DNA of 64,000 bases from positions 302,902 through 366,901 of the forward strand of contig JAQGBZ010000031.1 of NCBI GenBank assembly GCA_034687125.1. Direction: 5' to 3'. The stretch's first letter is position 1. Every line of letters starts with the position of its first letter. The notes beneath the pieces are model-generated. The model was not told the DNA's origin and did no database searches. It saw only the letters and a program-made list of their open reading frames with translations. Source of the DNA: Neelides folsomi. Its lineage: Eukaryota; Arthropoda; Collembola; Neelipleona; Neelidae. The position numbers and the translations under genes were made by a program. This document shows positions 11,434 to 25,074 of this stretch, piece after piece.

Positions 11434-13039
11434 GTGACTGTCAGTATGGGTATATATTTCTACAGTAGTTTTAGTTATGTATAATAAGATAGGGAGTAAT
11501 AAACTTCTCTTCCTTCCGGTCCTTGATGAAATTGCGGACTGGAGGAAACGGCATTGATTCTCTCACAACCAACTTGTTTAGCCTTCAAATTACTTGGTGT
11601 ATTTAGAGGGAGTCTATTAACTTTCCGCTTCACAATTCCCATCCAACTTCCACTTCCAATCACTTCATATAATAAATGAACCAAAAAGAAACAACTTCCA
11701 CACATCCCAATTTCTCAATGCTAAATCGGAGCAAATAACAAAAGTTATATGTTTTGAACTCTCGCGGTGTTTCATCAGTTCCTTTCACTCACTTTCTTAC
11801 TAATCTTCGCACTAATCTTCCCGTCATTCTCAGGGAATCACTCACAGTGGGAGAATCTTCTTTTTAAACTTGAGACGTGTAATTATAAATGTGAAAGGAG
11901 GAACTAATTAAGTGATTAGATGTGGAGGCGTCTTGAGTCAACAAACAAAGTTTGAAAAGGAAGGAATGAGTTCCACTTGTATTATATTTGGGGATCCTTC
12001 CATATTTATGTTTTTCATCAACTTGAGACTTAACAATTCATTTAAATTAGTGGGGGAAGAAGGAGAGAGTTTGGAAAGTAATCAACTCCCCTCATTTTGC
12101 TTTCTCCTTCCATCCCACTACACGAGGGAACACACAAATTCAATTAATCACACGTTCGCCCTCTTAAAAGAATCCATCCAATAAAAAACAATTAATTAAA
12201 CTCACCCGACTTTTGGTAAAAAATAATAATTAACCATTAAATATTTTTGTCCTCGAGGGCTTCTTGGTAAAAATCTAAAAACTACAAATCATAAGTTGTC
12301 TTTTCATAAATAATAATTGAAAATTAAAGCTAATTATCTCAGACAAATATCGTCGTATACATTGCAAATATCTGGAACTCAAACAGAGCAGTTTTAATAA
12401 TTAAATTTAACCAAAGGAGAATCACAATTGTGAAGAAGGTACAAAGAGTTTCATTTATGTATTTATTTACCATTCCAATTAATTTTTTATTCAATATCAA
12501 CCAATTGTAATTTATAAATATAACATTCGCTATCCAAATTAAAGCAAATATAAATTATATAAATACAAATACTCATCAAATATATTATTAAACATAACTT
12601 ATACATAAATGCATAACAATTAAAGTTATAGGTAATATATAACTTATATAGGTAGTAAACATGTATAACATTTAATACTTCATTTTTATTACCAACAACT
12701 TTATTACTCAATATATTAAACTAACTAAAATATTGAATTCAGTATTTAATTTATATTGATTGATAAAACTATAGATAATTAATTAATCGTAGTTAATTAA
12801 TTAATTAATCCACGGATTTTCCAACGCATTAAAAGACTAGTAAGTTGGATGTTTTGGGGATTCTGAGTATTTCACTTTTTGATTGAGATTGAGGAACTCT
12901 GTAGGAATCAAAAGTCATTTTCTCTTTGACCACCGCCCTTCGCCCACCACAAATATATAAAGTATTGGAAATATGGTGTTGGTGTGAGGCAATGAATGAT
13001 TTTTCCATTAGCTGTGAAGTTCAATGGAAGGTGGGTGGA

Positions 13040-16000
13040 TCAAATGGCGGTCGCCGCTGGTTTCCCAAACTCGAATTTGAGTGTTGTTCTTGTCGGTGGC
13101 GTTCCTTCCCACATCTGTGTAGAGGAGCTCTGTGTTTGCCCACTTCGCTCTCCGCTCGCTTTCCTCCTCAAGTTGAGGTTCTCCGTGTCGGACCCGAACT
13201 GCTCGTTGTAAAACTCCTTTTTCATGAGAGAATCCAAAGTTCGGCACCGGAAGCAGAGGATTTCTTTGAACGGCCTCCGGAAGTCCCGATTCAACGTCGC
13301 GTATATCACACTATGTGGGGAAATAATCGCTTTTAGGACTTAAGCCTTTTTCTCTCAGAAAGACTAACGAGGACGAGAACTGATTGGGAATTCTGAGTGA
13401 GAAAAAGGTAAGAAGCTCACGGATTCAGTGCGGAGTTGGCATAGCCAAGCCAGAGAAAAAGAGTCACCACCCAAGGAGGAACCTCAGTCTCTGAAAAATA
13501 CACAAACATGGGGTTAGAATCCATATCCATTCCATGGATTTTCATTTCCCCTCATGGATAATTACACGGATAACTTACAATTTAAGAAGATCTGCAAACA
13601 ATCCGTAGATCAAAATAAAATAGATGGGAAAAACCCTTTTAACGGATTCCCAACCAAATGTGTCAATTAGGGAAAAGGAGTAAAAGGATCTCAGGGGTAA
13701 ATTGGGCAAATTGAAAAATATATTAAATTTCACATGGCACGCTAATGGTTTTAATTATATCCCCAAACTGCACGCCATTATTACATCTCTCTCTCCGTGT
13801 GGCGCTAACAGTCCCGAGAATGTGAAATTACTTTAAAAATTAATTGAAAATAGAAAACCAATAATGGTCCATTTAAAAATATATGAAATGGGGAAAAGAA
13901 GGAAATTGAGAAAAAGAAGTTCTTATATATTATACAATATTATATTGTAGTAGAATGTAGGTAGTTTTATTAGGGTGGGTTTGGATGCAATTTGCAATAA
14001 TCTGCAGATATGGGAAATATTGCTAGTATTTAACTGCACGTTGAAGGAAAATAAAAGAGCCATAAAGAGGAAATTGAAAAAAATGAAATTAGGCGTAAAA
14101 AATGGGCCATTCGGAGGTAAGTGAATGGGACGAGTGGGGAATTGAATGAAATGTGAAGATGATGGATCATTATATATGGCGGATGTGATAGAATTTGAGT
14201 ATTTTAACCAATTTGGATTTACCGGGGGAGAGGAAGGGCCGTACGAGGGCGAGGACGAAGAAGGGAAGCCAGCAGATGATGAAAGCGGACATGATAATCC
14301 CAAGCGTCGTGGAGGCTTTATGTTCTCTCAGCGTCCCAAGCAGCTTGTCTGTTTCCCAATAAGAGTCATAATCATAAAAAATGTCATTTACACTCATTTC
14401 TCTCGTCCCCACTCCCATCACCTCTCCGGAGGAAAACAGAGAGGATTTAAGAAGGAAAACATGGAAGTTTGGCAAGGGAAAATAAGAATTCTTTATCGCC
14501 ACTTTATCTGACTTATCTCTTCTAAATAAATAGAACAGATCTGGACGAAAAATATCTAAAAACCACGTTTTGGCATTCATATCCAAATACATTACATTTT
14601 TGAAATATTAGACTCTATAGCATAAATGTAACATATACAATATAACATGACATATACTGTAAGTCTTCCTTATACATATGAAGATTCCTAAATAATACAT
14701 TATGTGTGTACATTATGTATTATGTGATAGTTAAGATATATAAAGAGAATACTTCAATTCATGCAAGATTCATAAATTCATAATATTTTCAAGAATTGAA
14801 GGTTCGCAGATCTTTAACAGTTTCTTTACAGCAATAAAAGTTCATTAAAATCTTACGAGGAGCAGTTTATAGTCGTGTGGTATATATATATTTTATGTAC
14901 ATGATGTATGTGTATATAATAATTTTATTGGGTTTAATCCGAAAAGAAATTTTGAAGCCCAAATATTAAAATATTTATTTACCCAAATTTACGATCCTCT
15001 TTTGACTCAAGTGGATATTAAATGTAAAAAGAAAAGGATCTCAATGGGCTTCAACAATGTGGTGAGAGGTCGTTAAGACCAAGTTCCTTCCAAGTTCTTA
15101 TTTCTACCTCATTTACCCTTATGGTTATCGCATGCTGAACAGCCAAAGAACCTCGGTGATTGGCCAACAACACCTGGTGCACAAACGTCTTCATTTTATG
15201 CAACAAGAAGAATGAATCCTTTCTAAGAAAAAAATTCAAAAGCTTTTCCAGGACTCCTATTTTCCCTCAAATTGATTCAAATTCCAAATTTCTTCAGAAT
15301 AGGAAACCATACGGAAATATCTCCTACAGTATTTTCTAGAGTATTCTCTTTTTCATGATTCGAAGTTATAGAAATGAACAATTTGAATTTTTTTAAGAGT
15401 TTTGATATTATTTTATAAATATGAAACCTGAAAATTGTTCGAAATTCCACCCAAAAGGAAAACATAAAAAAACTCGTATCATTTTTTTATTAATAAAATT
15501 CCATTATCCTTTATGTAACTGGAAGAAATATTAATAAAATTCTTTTTGAGCGAGGAAGAATAAAAAGAGATTTTGAGACTCAACTTGGGATTTGGGAACA
15601 ATAATTTTAAAAAAATGGGGAATTCTTTCAGCTGGGTCTGTTTATAAGTTTATATCACTCAACGTTGTATTTCCCTTCTTTGTGGGAAAGGGAATAAGAA
15701 AACACGTAGTTTATTTCTATTGGCGTCAAATAAAATGGAGCATTTCTTTGTCAGTTGTCAGTAAATAAAAAACTCCGTATGGACCATCTGTATTAATTTA
15801 ATATTGTCCTTATATCTACTACTTATTGTCAACTTCCATAGTAAAAACCCTTCTGTTTCAAGATGCTGCATTCTTTCCTTGTAATATTTATAAAGAGTAC
15901 AAATTGTCCTACGAAGATTCGATACATAACATTACTATATGACCAATGCTATACCCTATATGTAACAATCTGTATATAACATTACAATGAAGTTCAATAT

Positions 16001-19000
16001 TCTTCGTTGAATACAGATAGAATTTTATAATATATTTACTATAGACAGATCAATGGATTTAAAGATGTATGTATGTATTTATATTTTAGCATTTGTTAAG
16101 TAAAAGATAATAAATGAAGATACCTTTTTTGGGATGGGATGATGTGTTAATTGGCAAAATGTAGTCCCGCGAACTCTTTCCGTTCACGTTCACATTGAGG
16201 GCCTTGGGGGGGAAAGAAGAAGAGGAAGAGGAACGGGAGGATTTTGGATCCCTCGTGCTCATCTCCCGTTTCTTGGCCGCCACAACCTTGAGGATCTTCA
16301 CGTAGACCACAATCATCACACAAAGGGGCAGGTAGAAGCTGATGCACGTCGCATAGATCTGATACCTATACCACATTATAAATATATATTTGAAAACCAA
16401 TTATGTTCGAACCTCTTAATTCTAACATGAACCACTCCGAACAAGTGGAACCTTGCACTAAATATTCATGAAGACGAAGTTTGGATAGGCAAATGTATCT
16501 AAAGTATTTGCCAAGATACAAATCCTTGTTTGTGTAGTATACATGAATGAATTAAAGTTCGGGTCAAAGAATTTGAAAGGGCTTTGGGAAAGTCTTGCGG
16601 ATCTCCGGTGACAGGTGTGCGGGGGAATTGAATAACTGAAAACAAGTCAGGGCAGAGAAATGGGAAAAGAAAGGTTTTTGATAAGATGGACGTCACTTTG
16701 AGATCTCATTGTTTGTACCAAAAGTTCTGGGAGACGGAGCAGAAGGGGTTCCCATTGTGGTCCGTGTGTTCGTTCCCGAGAAGGAGGACGGGCGGGAGGG
16801 AGACGCAGGCCGAGCCCAGCCAAATGACGAAGATCATCGCGAGCATCCGTTTCGGCGTGGTTTGGGCCGAATACTCCAACGGTCGAGTGATAGCCCGATA
16901 TCGGTCAACGGAGATGGCACACAAGTTGAGGATGGAGGCCGTGCAGCACAATACGTCCGCTGGAATTTCACACCATCAATCATGAGAAGCTTAATATAAC
17001 CATAGACGTCCCTTAACTATTAATACCGGGGCTTGATACGCCCAGGGGAAAATCGATGAGGTGCATCATTACTGGAACTACCGCCGGGCGCCCCTTAGCA
17101 TAATATCCATTATTCCATTATAGAACCTCAATATTGTCATAACCAAGAGTCCAAGCTCAGAATTATGAAACTTTCCGCACTCTGGAATTGTAAGGTATAT
17201 CCGAAATAGGGAATCTCAAGCCCGGGATTAAAATTATGAAGGGAGTTTCATTTTAAATTCCCTCCCGTTATTTCATTATGAATAAAAACAAAGTTTGGGA
17301 ACTTTTTATCTGCCGGTGAACGGTTTGACTTTTAATTAACCGCCTCTTTTTCACACAAACTTCTCCAAGCTGCATCGCAGCATCGCGGAATAGACTCGTT
17401 GGGAAAGTTGGTCGCCGGGAGTTTTGAATTTATGATGAGGATTAATCGAATGAGGGGAATTTTTTCCCTTCTGATCAGCTCTGAATCAATTAAGACGAGC
17501 TGGTTAATTGAGGTGAAGGAAAAGGGCAAGTCTTTGATTGACTTTCTTCGTGTGAGGGAAAACCAATTTCAGTTTTCTTCCTCTTTCCTTCATCGCCTCG
17601 GACGGGGAGATTTATTCCTTTTATTAGATAAGGTTCCGAGCTGACTCAGTCCATTTGTTTTGATTTGAGGTCGCCGTTCCTCTGAGAAGAAGAAGAAAGC
17701 CCTTGAGCTATAAATATACCGGATCACATTGGATACATCTTATCTCTTCCCGTCCACATATCAAAATTCCCACACTAAAGAAAGACCAAATCCCTTTTAC
17801 CTTTTACGTCAAAACCTTTTATAATAAATAATTTTGAATAGTTGCCTATTTAACATTTTATCTAACTGTTCAAGTTTTATTAAATTACAGGTAGTCAAAT
17901 CCATTGTTTTATCAATTTGAGTAATATAAGAAGTAATATGGAGAAAGTAGGATCGTTTTTATATAATGGTAGTATATAGGAAGTTTGATTGGGTTAGGAC
18001 AAGGATTATTCTGTTAGGATAAGTTTGGTTCTATTCTCTTTGGTTGAGTCCATTTGGAGGAAAAATCTTCAATCTTTTTAGCTTCGGAGTGAAATCTACT
18101 TTTTTAAGTAAAATGATGAAATTGAGTTGGAATCTCACTTTCTTAGCCTGAATGTGTGGAAGTGAAGGCTGAACCTCCACCAACTTCTCCACCACTCAAA
18201 TCGTCAAATCACTAGAGATAAAAACGTTTCTCCACTATAATACAATTACGACTTTCCTTTTCTCCCTTACGACTCCTTTCATTCTTTCACATCATTACTT
18301 TTTGGGGGCTTTTATGAAAGGGACAAAAGGAAAGGACTAAAACGCTCACAAGTTAAGTGGACAAAGTATTAAAATAATAATGAGAGTGAGTGAAGGAATA
18401 ATATTTAGATAACCAAGAACACGTTCGGTTCAGGAAACGCCTTCGCTCTTATCCAATATAAATACAATATCTTAGCTCTGTATATTTTACTTATATCTAA
18501 ACTCCTAGCTATTCAAACTTCTCAGTCTCAAAGCTCCCATTTTTCTATGTATAGTTATTCTATGTAGTATAAAGTTGTAGAGAAAAGAAGTGTGATGAGA
18601 TCCCCATGTTATTTATGTAACAATTTTTATTATTCAACTTTCTTCCTCACACATTCTGTTTGATGGGGCAATTGAGATCTTGTGGAACAAGTGCGGATCT
18701 CCCTTGACCTTCCCCAAGGCAAATGGAACCAAATGTTCAACTTTCCAAATTACCAACTTCCCAACTCCTAACTTTAGAATTGAGTAATGAGGGGGAAATT
18801 GAAGTCATTAAAACCGGCGGCGGGTAAAGTTAAATATTAATTTATTCGCGACTGTCCATTGTCAACACTCGCTTGAATGAATGACAATTTGTGTCTTGTG
18901 AGCAGATTGGGCCTCCATTGGGGAAAGAACGGTTGGGCTGAAACGTGTGGGCTTGAAGGGATTATAATTTGAGGAATAAGCGATTCCCTGACATGATGGA

Positions 19001-21073
19001 TTACCTTTAATTCTCCCTAATGGAGGATTGGATTGAGGATTCGGAGTGGAAAGTGAGGGAGTGGATGAGCACTCCATGGGTGAGATTCCCAGAGACTCAC
19101 AACCATTATGTAAATTAAATTCATCCGCTTAAACTCCCTACCTATTTACTACGCTTTACAAAAAATAATTCTTTTCTTCTTTATGCATCCTCCCACACTC
19201 ACACTTCCCTTCGGCGCAATTAAAATTGTCAACATTCTCATAATGACTTAATGGGATCGGGTTCCAGGCGGAAATACAATATCAAATTATTCTTCCATTC
19301 CCCTAACGAACACACAAGGAACTTGGAATCACAATTCTTGTATGCATAATATCAGTTCAATATTATTATATTAGAAGCATATCAGAATTATATGTAAGAT
19401 ATACAAAAAATATATCTCGAGCTGAGAGAGAAAAGTTATTGAGGAGGAGCGGAATGTGATAAATCAAATTTGGATCATCCGCTGAAGAAGGGAAGAAATG
19501 AGTTATAAAAGAACATCCAACTTTCCTCAACTTTTCTTTCACTAATTTGAGAAGAAGAAATGACATCCAACTGACCTGATACCCAGAGATCACACAGTCC
19601 GACGTTGAGTGGCCATAAGTTCTGGTAGATCTCTGAAATTCATTTACAATTAGTTTCATATACAGATCAATGGAACATCTTGTACAACTTATATATTACT
19701 TATAAATTACTCAATATCTTATAAAAACTATCAGTACAGATTGTATTTTATTATATTGGTGAGATAACTAAATAATATAAAATTATATATATATTATTTC
19801 TTTCTTGGGTTTTTGGATAGGTCGAGTTATTTTGTAATAAATGGAAAGACTTTTTCAATTAGTTGCATGATCTGTGTTCCTCCCCATTGGCCTATTCACG
19901 AGACATATAAATTATCTCTATTGCTTCCTTAATGCAAGGGAGTCGAGTTGTAATTGAACAGCTCTTTCCCAAATTGTCCGCGTCTCTTTTAAATTCAATT
20001 CCCTAGGATGTCTTTATCAATGTAGCTCAAAGAGAGGGAAAGGAAGGAGAAAATTCAGTGGATTTAAATTGGAGGTGAATTTCCTCTCTAATGTCTCCGA
20101 TGAATGAAACATGAATAAGGAGGCGAGGAAGCTGAAGAGAAATCCAAGTGGATTGATGTAAAATAAAACTGACATTTTTGACCTCAAACTCCCTGGAGTT
20201 TTGAGTGAGCAGAGCGGAGGTGAAATGAGGGTGAATGCGGATTGAGGGATTAACAACCGACACGTGTCAGGAAGATGATGAATGGAACACTTTTTTCCTC
20301 ATACAAAACTTTCCTTACTTTCGAAATTCAAACCTGGGCGATTTTTGAATCTCGATATCCTTTTCCTAATACTTCAAGTCACATTGAGAAGTTGATCTCA
20401 AAGGGAAAGGAGCGAAAAATGTTCTTTTTGCTCAATCTATTAAATAACATTGTTAAAAATAATCTGCCTTGTTCGAGATCTAACCCAACTCCTTACTTTA
20501 TTTCCCTGCTGAAAGGGTTAAGTCATGTAACTCATCTATAATATAGTTAATAGGAGCGAATTAGCAAGTTTCAAATTCTCACCGTTTACGATGGCAAATG
20601 GCATGACGAAGATTGCAACTGTTAAATGAAAAGAATCGCGGTTTTAGACAAAAGTCATTTTATACTCCAACAATAGCCAACTTTGAACATTACACAATTT
20701 CACAATAACAATACAAATATTTATTATATTAAAATACGATGATTTTAATACTATACAATTTAACATACATTTAATAATATTGTAATATGAAGATTTATTT
20801 AACATAGTGATATTAGTAAATTTTATAATGACCGAAAAGATCAGAAGTTGCAAGAGAGACGAGAAGATAATTTTGAGGTTTCCTCAACTTCCTCACAAGC
20901 ACCACGGAGAGGCAAACAAGTATGTTCCCCACTTTGGTGACGATGACAATGAGGATGAAGAAGAACACAATGATCCACTTGGACACATCGAAGGGTTCCT
21001 GAGGGCCAGGGAGGTCAAAGGGAGTTGTGGAGAAATTGAAGTCGGGATAGGAGGAAGGCGCCTCCGTCTCCAT
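13040..21073 (-). CDS. 5-HT7: 5-HT7-type serotonin receptor (class A GPCR), eight exons
   Basis: Exons: 21073-20833, 20618-20583, 19632-19576, 16959-16719, 16365-16124, 14348-14223, 13490-13421, 13310-13040. All joins keep phase, giving 427 residues. The N-terminus has a glycosylation site (NFST, residues 13-16). TM1 lies near 33-58 ([12 protein letters not shown]). TM3 has the amine-binding Asp113 in SADVLCC and DRY at 130-132. TM6 carries CWLPFF (298-303) and ends in LVRPF, and TM7 has [14 protein letters not shown]. The ARPF/VRPF end of TM6 and the C-tail start [16 protein letters not shown] match arthropod 5-HT7 receptors, which couple through Gs to raise cAMP. Start choice: the ATG of METEAPSS is the first in frame, and only non-ATG starts lie upstream. 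Exon 6 may instead begin at 14423, adding 25 residues. An octopamine or dopamine receptor is the main alternative name. Confidence 0.88.
16960..19575 (-). other. Large third intron of the 5-HT7-type gene
   Basis: This 2.6-kb intron splits the first extracellular loop/TM3 boundary from the rest of TM3. It contains several short G/C-richer patches and homopurine runs but no exon I can support. Any enhancer role is conjecture. Confidence 0.5.
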
Positions 21074-23489
21074 CTCCTTCACATGCTGTCGTGGTGTGGA
21101 CCTCCGAAGGACAAGGAGCCGACTGGGGAGACCCGGAGCTTCCAAGCCAACTTCAACCCTCCCCCAAGCAGAAGAAACGAACCGCGCAACGAAACCTCAC
21201 CGACACCTCGCTGTAATCCATCATATGAATTTCATTATCATCATCATTACGACCCTCCTTGGAGTCAAACAACTACGCACTCCGATTATATTCAAAAATT
21301 CACTCATCCGAGGTTCCTCACATTCACGCCATTTCAATCGTGGAAAAAAGAGCAAGATTTTACAAGTTAGGGTGAGATTAAGATCAGAGTGATGAATAAA
21401 GTAGGGATTGTATCTAACATGTATATTCCTAATATGAAGTTGATATATAAAAGTGAGCGTGGGCGCGTGGCAATGTCGATTTCTCGCTTTTCATACTTAT
21501 TACATGGTTCTTTAGCGAGCAAACACGGACTCACGCAACTCATTTGGAGGAACAATAAACAGAAGTTTTATTGCCATTGTAGCACTTAAAATACATATTA
21601 CCCATCATTTCGCCCTCCTCGTTATTCCGAACATGCAAAAAGCGAGAAAGCTCTCAGCATAATTTGTAAGACAAATCACACCATTACTTTCATTCAAAAT
21701 GGAAAAAGCACAAAATGTCAGAGATTTACATTCATACACAAAAGTGGAAATCATTAAAGTTAGAGACAATTTATTTATTTTCATTTCTTTCCTCATTACT
21801 TCCATTATGTCCACATCATGTTATTAAAACTATTTATGACCTAATACAACATTCTACATAACAAATACAAATATTTTATAAAAATAATCTATACATCCAT
21901 CTAACAATAAGAAATAAATACATACATCATATACTGTAGATGCAACTCTTACCTAAAGTACATAAAGGTAGGATGAAAATATCAAATAGTAATGCGAAAT
22001 GCATGTAAGTCGTTTCTGTAACCAGATTATACAATTCCAACACATCTTGAACACATGCTACATTGCGTATTAGATAACCAAGTTGAAGTGTAAAAGCTGA
22101 AAGGATCATCCGACTAAATTTTTTACTGAGCATATTTCTTTCCTATTTCTTATTTATCCTTTGGAGAAGTGTAGAGGAAATTTGTTATGCAAACTCCATT
22201 CCGTTTGTAATTCAAATTTTGCGAAATAACTTTATTTTGAATTTAAGGGTAGAGTTGGATGAACGTCAGGTATTATGATCGAAAAGGAAGAGTGTGGTGG
22301 AATTTAAAAATAGGCAGATGTTCATTGAACAACCAACCCATTTACTACACAAAGTCTCTCCGCATTTGCATTCTCCAAAGCGGTGAAGGATTGAAATATT
22401 AAACTATCGAACACCAAAGCCAACATCTTTCCCTATGCTTTTTTCATCCTAACTATCTATACACAAAAAACTCACAAAGTGAGACTTAACTATACAATAT
22501 ACCCAAGTGGATGGTCTATAGCTATTATTCTATCATTATAGATCTCGCTGAGATTTATATAAGTATTTTTACACACTTGACTATTTTCCTCGCTGTTTGA
22601 CTCGACGAGAATTCAAAGGACTAATTATATAATGATAATAATAAATACAAAAGACACAACATTGGGGACTATTTATATTTATCGTTAATCATTCCGAATG
22701 GGAAATGATATCACCGCTAAATTAAAGAAAGATTTAAATTATTTAAACTTTCCATTAATCATAGAATTAATTAGTTCCTATCATCATTAATAATAAAATG
22801 GCGAGAAAGACAAACAGTAAACTTATTACAAAGTATTTAAGCTAATAAGTATTTAAGTACGACTGTTCGTATTATAAATGCCATTCACTCGTCAGCCGAC
22901 ATATTCCGATTGTAACTATTCAGTTATTTGATTGTAAAACCCGGAATTTGAGAATGAAATTAGGGAAATTCTTTAATTATTTTCTTATGAAAGTCTTAAG
23001 TTTTAATTCTCTTTTCATGTCGGCTTATACGAAGGAGATGAAAGTTGTGGGTTGGTTGTCGGAGGGGAACTTTACAACATTTCTTTTATGAAATTATATA
23101 GTAACGTTAGTCTTCCCGAGCTCTCTTATTTGACGATGAATTTATGCATCATCAATTCATCAAACATCGCTCGTCCTCACTCACATAACCCAACACTCGG
23201 AGCACATAAACCCCTCGTCATAAATCCTCATGTTTATTATTTTACATGCTTTCGGTCTTAAAAGATTTATTAATAAGGATTCGCTCTCAATTAATGAATT
23301 TCATTTATTGGTTCAATATTTATTTATTATTCAACACACTCTTCACAGAATCGAAGAGGATTCTTTTATAAAACACTTATAAATAAATGATGTACTCGTC
23401 CGGGCTCGTATATTAATGTCCCATATCAACTTAAATCAACTCATCACCAATATCGCTCTGAGGATATATAAAATATATACAGTATTTGC

Positions 23490-23529
23490 ACAAGACCTCC
23501 ATATATTTTTTAATATATGGAGGTCTTGT
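23490..23529. repeat. Perfect hairpin, 18-bp stem and TTTT loop
   Basis: ACAAGACCTCCATATATT at 23490-23507 is followed by TTTT and its exact reverse complement. The flanks do not pair further. It could be a small foldback repeat or an RNA hairpin; the loop and stem are short for a typical microRNA precursor. Confidence 0.75.
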
Positions 23530-23652
23530 ATTCTCATTTTGTTTTGAGATTATTTTGCCAAGTTAAATTGAGAACTCCCCAAATGCAATATAGCTTGGCT
23601 GGGTGAATATGGCGGATTAAAAGATTGGGCATCTGTTCTACTTAGACCGTAG

Positions 23653-23668
23653 GTGTCAATATTGACAC
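23653..23668. repeat. 16-bp perfect palindrome
   Basis: GTGTCAATATTGACAC reads the same on both strands. It resembles a dimeric transcription-factor site in form, but the binder is unknown and chance is possible. Confidence 0.5.
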
Positions 23669-25074
23669 ACAGCGAGGGTGTGGTTCCTCCGCTCATAAGC
23701 TCTCTTTAACATACTCACAATTATTAAATATGGTTTATGAGCTTCAACTACTAAAAACCAAAGGTATTGCTCTCACTTACAATTAACACTTTAAATAATC
23801 TCACTTACGGTATCAATAAATAATTTTTTATAGTTTTAAAACTATAATATTTAACATTTAAAGAACGGCAAAGGGTGAACAATTCCTATTCTTAATGCTT
23901 AACGATATGTGTGTGGTAAGAAGTAATGAAGAATGGGAAAATTGTAATAATAATATGAGAATGATAACTTACTTTTAGAAGTATTTGAAAAAATTAAATT
24001 CTTTATTCAATTGAGATTCGTGAAGTTGTCGGAAGCGACGATTGTATGTAAATTCATTCTACACTTCACAATGCTTCAAGACTCCCCATTGTCACCATAT
24101 AGTTCAATAATTCATTTCCACTCGATTAAAATTCATTTTTTACATCTCAATCCGACATGAGTTGTTTTCAAGAAGGCTGAACATTGAGATTCAAGGTAAT
24201 GGTTAAAGTAAATTTAAACATCAAATGTAAAAATATTTAATTAAAACAGTGCGAGTGAAGTCTGTTATCATAAGATAGGAGTATCGTTTTATTCATAAGT
24301 ACGGCACTTGAATAAATTATGTATTGGATTTGGATTATTTATCTTACTCGCTTTTATTATTTATTTATTTAAGTATTTTGTAAGTTTAAATTTTATTGAT
24401 TTATACATCTTGGTAAAAATGGTACGTACAACTACCAAATATAATAATAATCTCATTGTTACAAACATAACATCTAAGAGCTATCAATCAAACAGATTTA
24501 ATCGATGAATAATGATTATCGTGAGATCAAAACACAGTCTTAATAATATGTTTAAATAGGTAATGAAAATAGAATCATTTTGAGAAATTTAGATCATCGA
24601 TATTAATAAATAGGCTAATAAGTTAATAAATCTAACTTCATCAATAAATTACATTTTAATTCATCAATGGTATGATTGAATTAGTTATTAAAAATTAAGT
24701 AAAATTAATAGTATTATTTATAAATAGTTAGCACTCCCAACAATAACCCGATAACTAACCATTTACATTTGGTCAAGTTAAATAATTTAAATAACAATAA
24801 GTTAAGTAATTTGATTAAATAATGGTAGCCCAAATTCGTTATAAGTATTACAATTTACGAGTATATTTATCAGATCGAGATTTACAAAGTAACTTTATAA
24901 GATAGTAGCAAGAGCTACCATATACCATGTTATAAAACCTTAAAACTAATCTTTTGTTAGTTCGATTTACCAATCGTTTATAATTGGTATAAAATTGAAT
25001 TATGTAAGGATTTTAAATCTCATAAAACAATTTAAAAAACAATTAAGCTAAACATTATAAAAGTATGGATTGTA

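Larger units (their letters stand above)
6841..13039. other. Gene-free stretch downstream of the serotonin receptor
   Basis: No coding exon with credible splice sites or family similarity was found. The stretch holds a perfect 17-bp hairpin (11393-11433), a short TA dinucleotide run and many short G/A-rich or C/T-rich patches. Frames such as those near 8641-8871 and 10135-10676 are low-complexity or hydrophobic noise. Confidence 0.5.
21074..25074. other. Gene-free region between the receptor and RBM18
   Basis: The 5' flank of the serotonin receptor lies here. The first part still has an open frame in line with exon 1, but no upstream ATG. The rest is AT-rich and contains a perfect 18-bp hairpin and a 16-bp palindrome, listed separately. 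No coding exon recognised. Confidence 0.5.

Noticed and set aside
12780-12810. TTAATTAA-type repeats
   Set aside because: Simple AT-rich sequence; no inverted ends or target duplication.
12926-13336. 136-codon plus-strand open frame
   Set aside because: Antisense to the last receptor exon; the minus-strand reading gives the NPVIY motif and C-tail.
14146-14511. 121-codon plus-strand open frame
   Set aside because: Antisense to receptor exon 6 (TM6).
20807-21370. 187-codon plus-strand open frame
   Set aside because: It overlaps exon 1 of the serotonin receptor in antisense; the receptor reading has clear TM1 and TM2.
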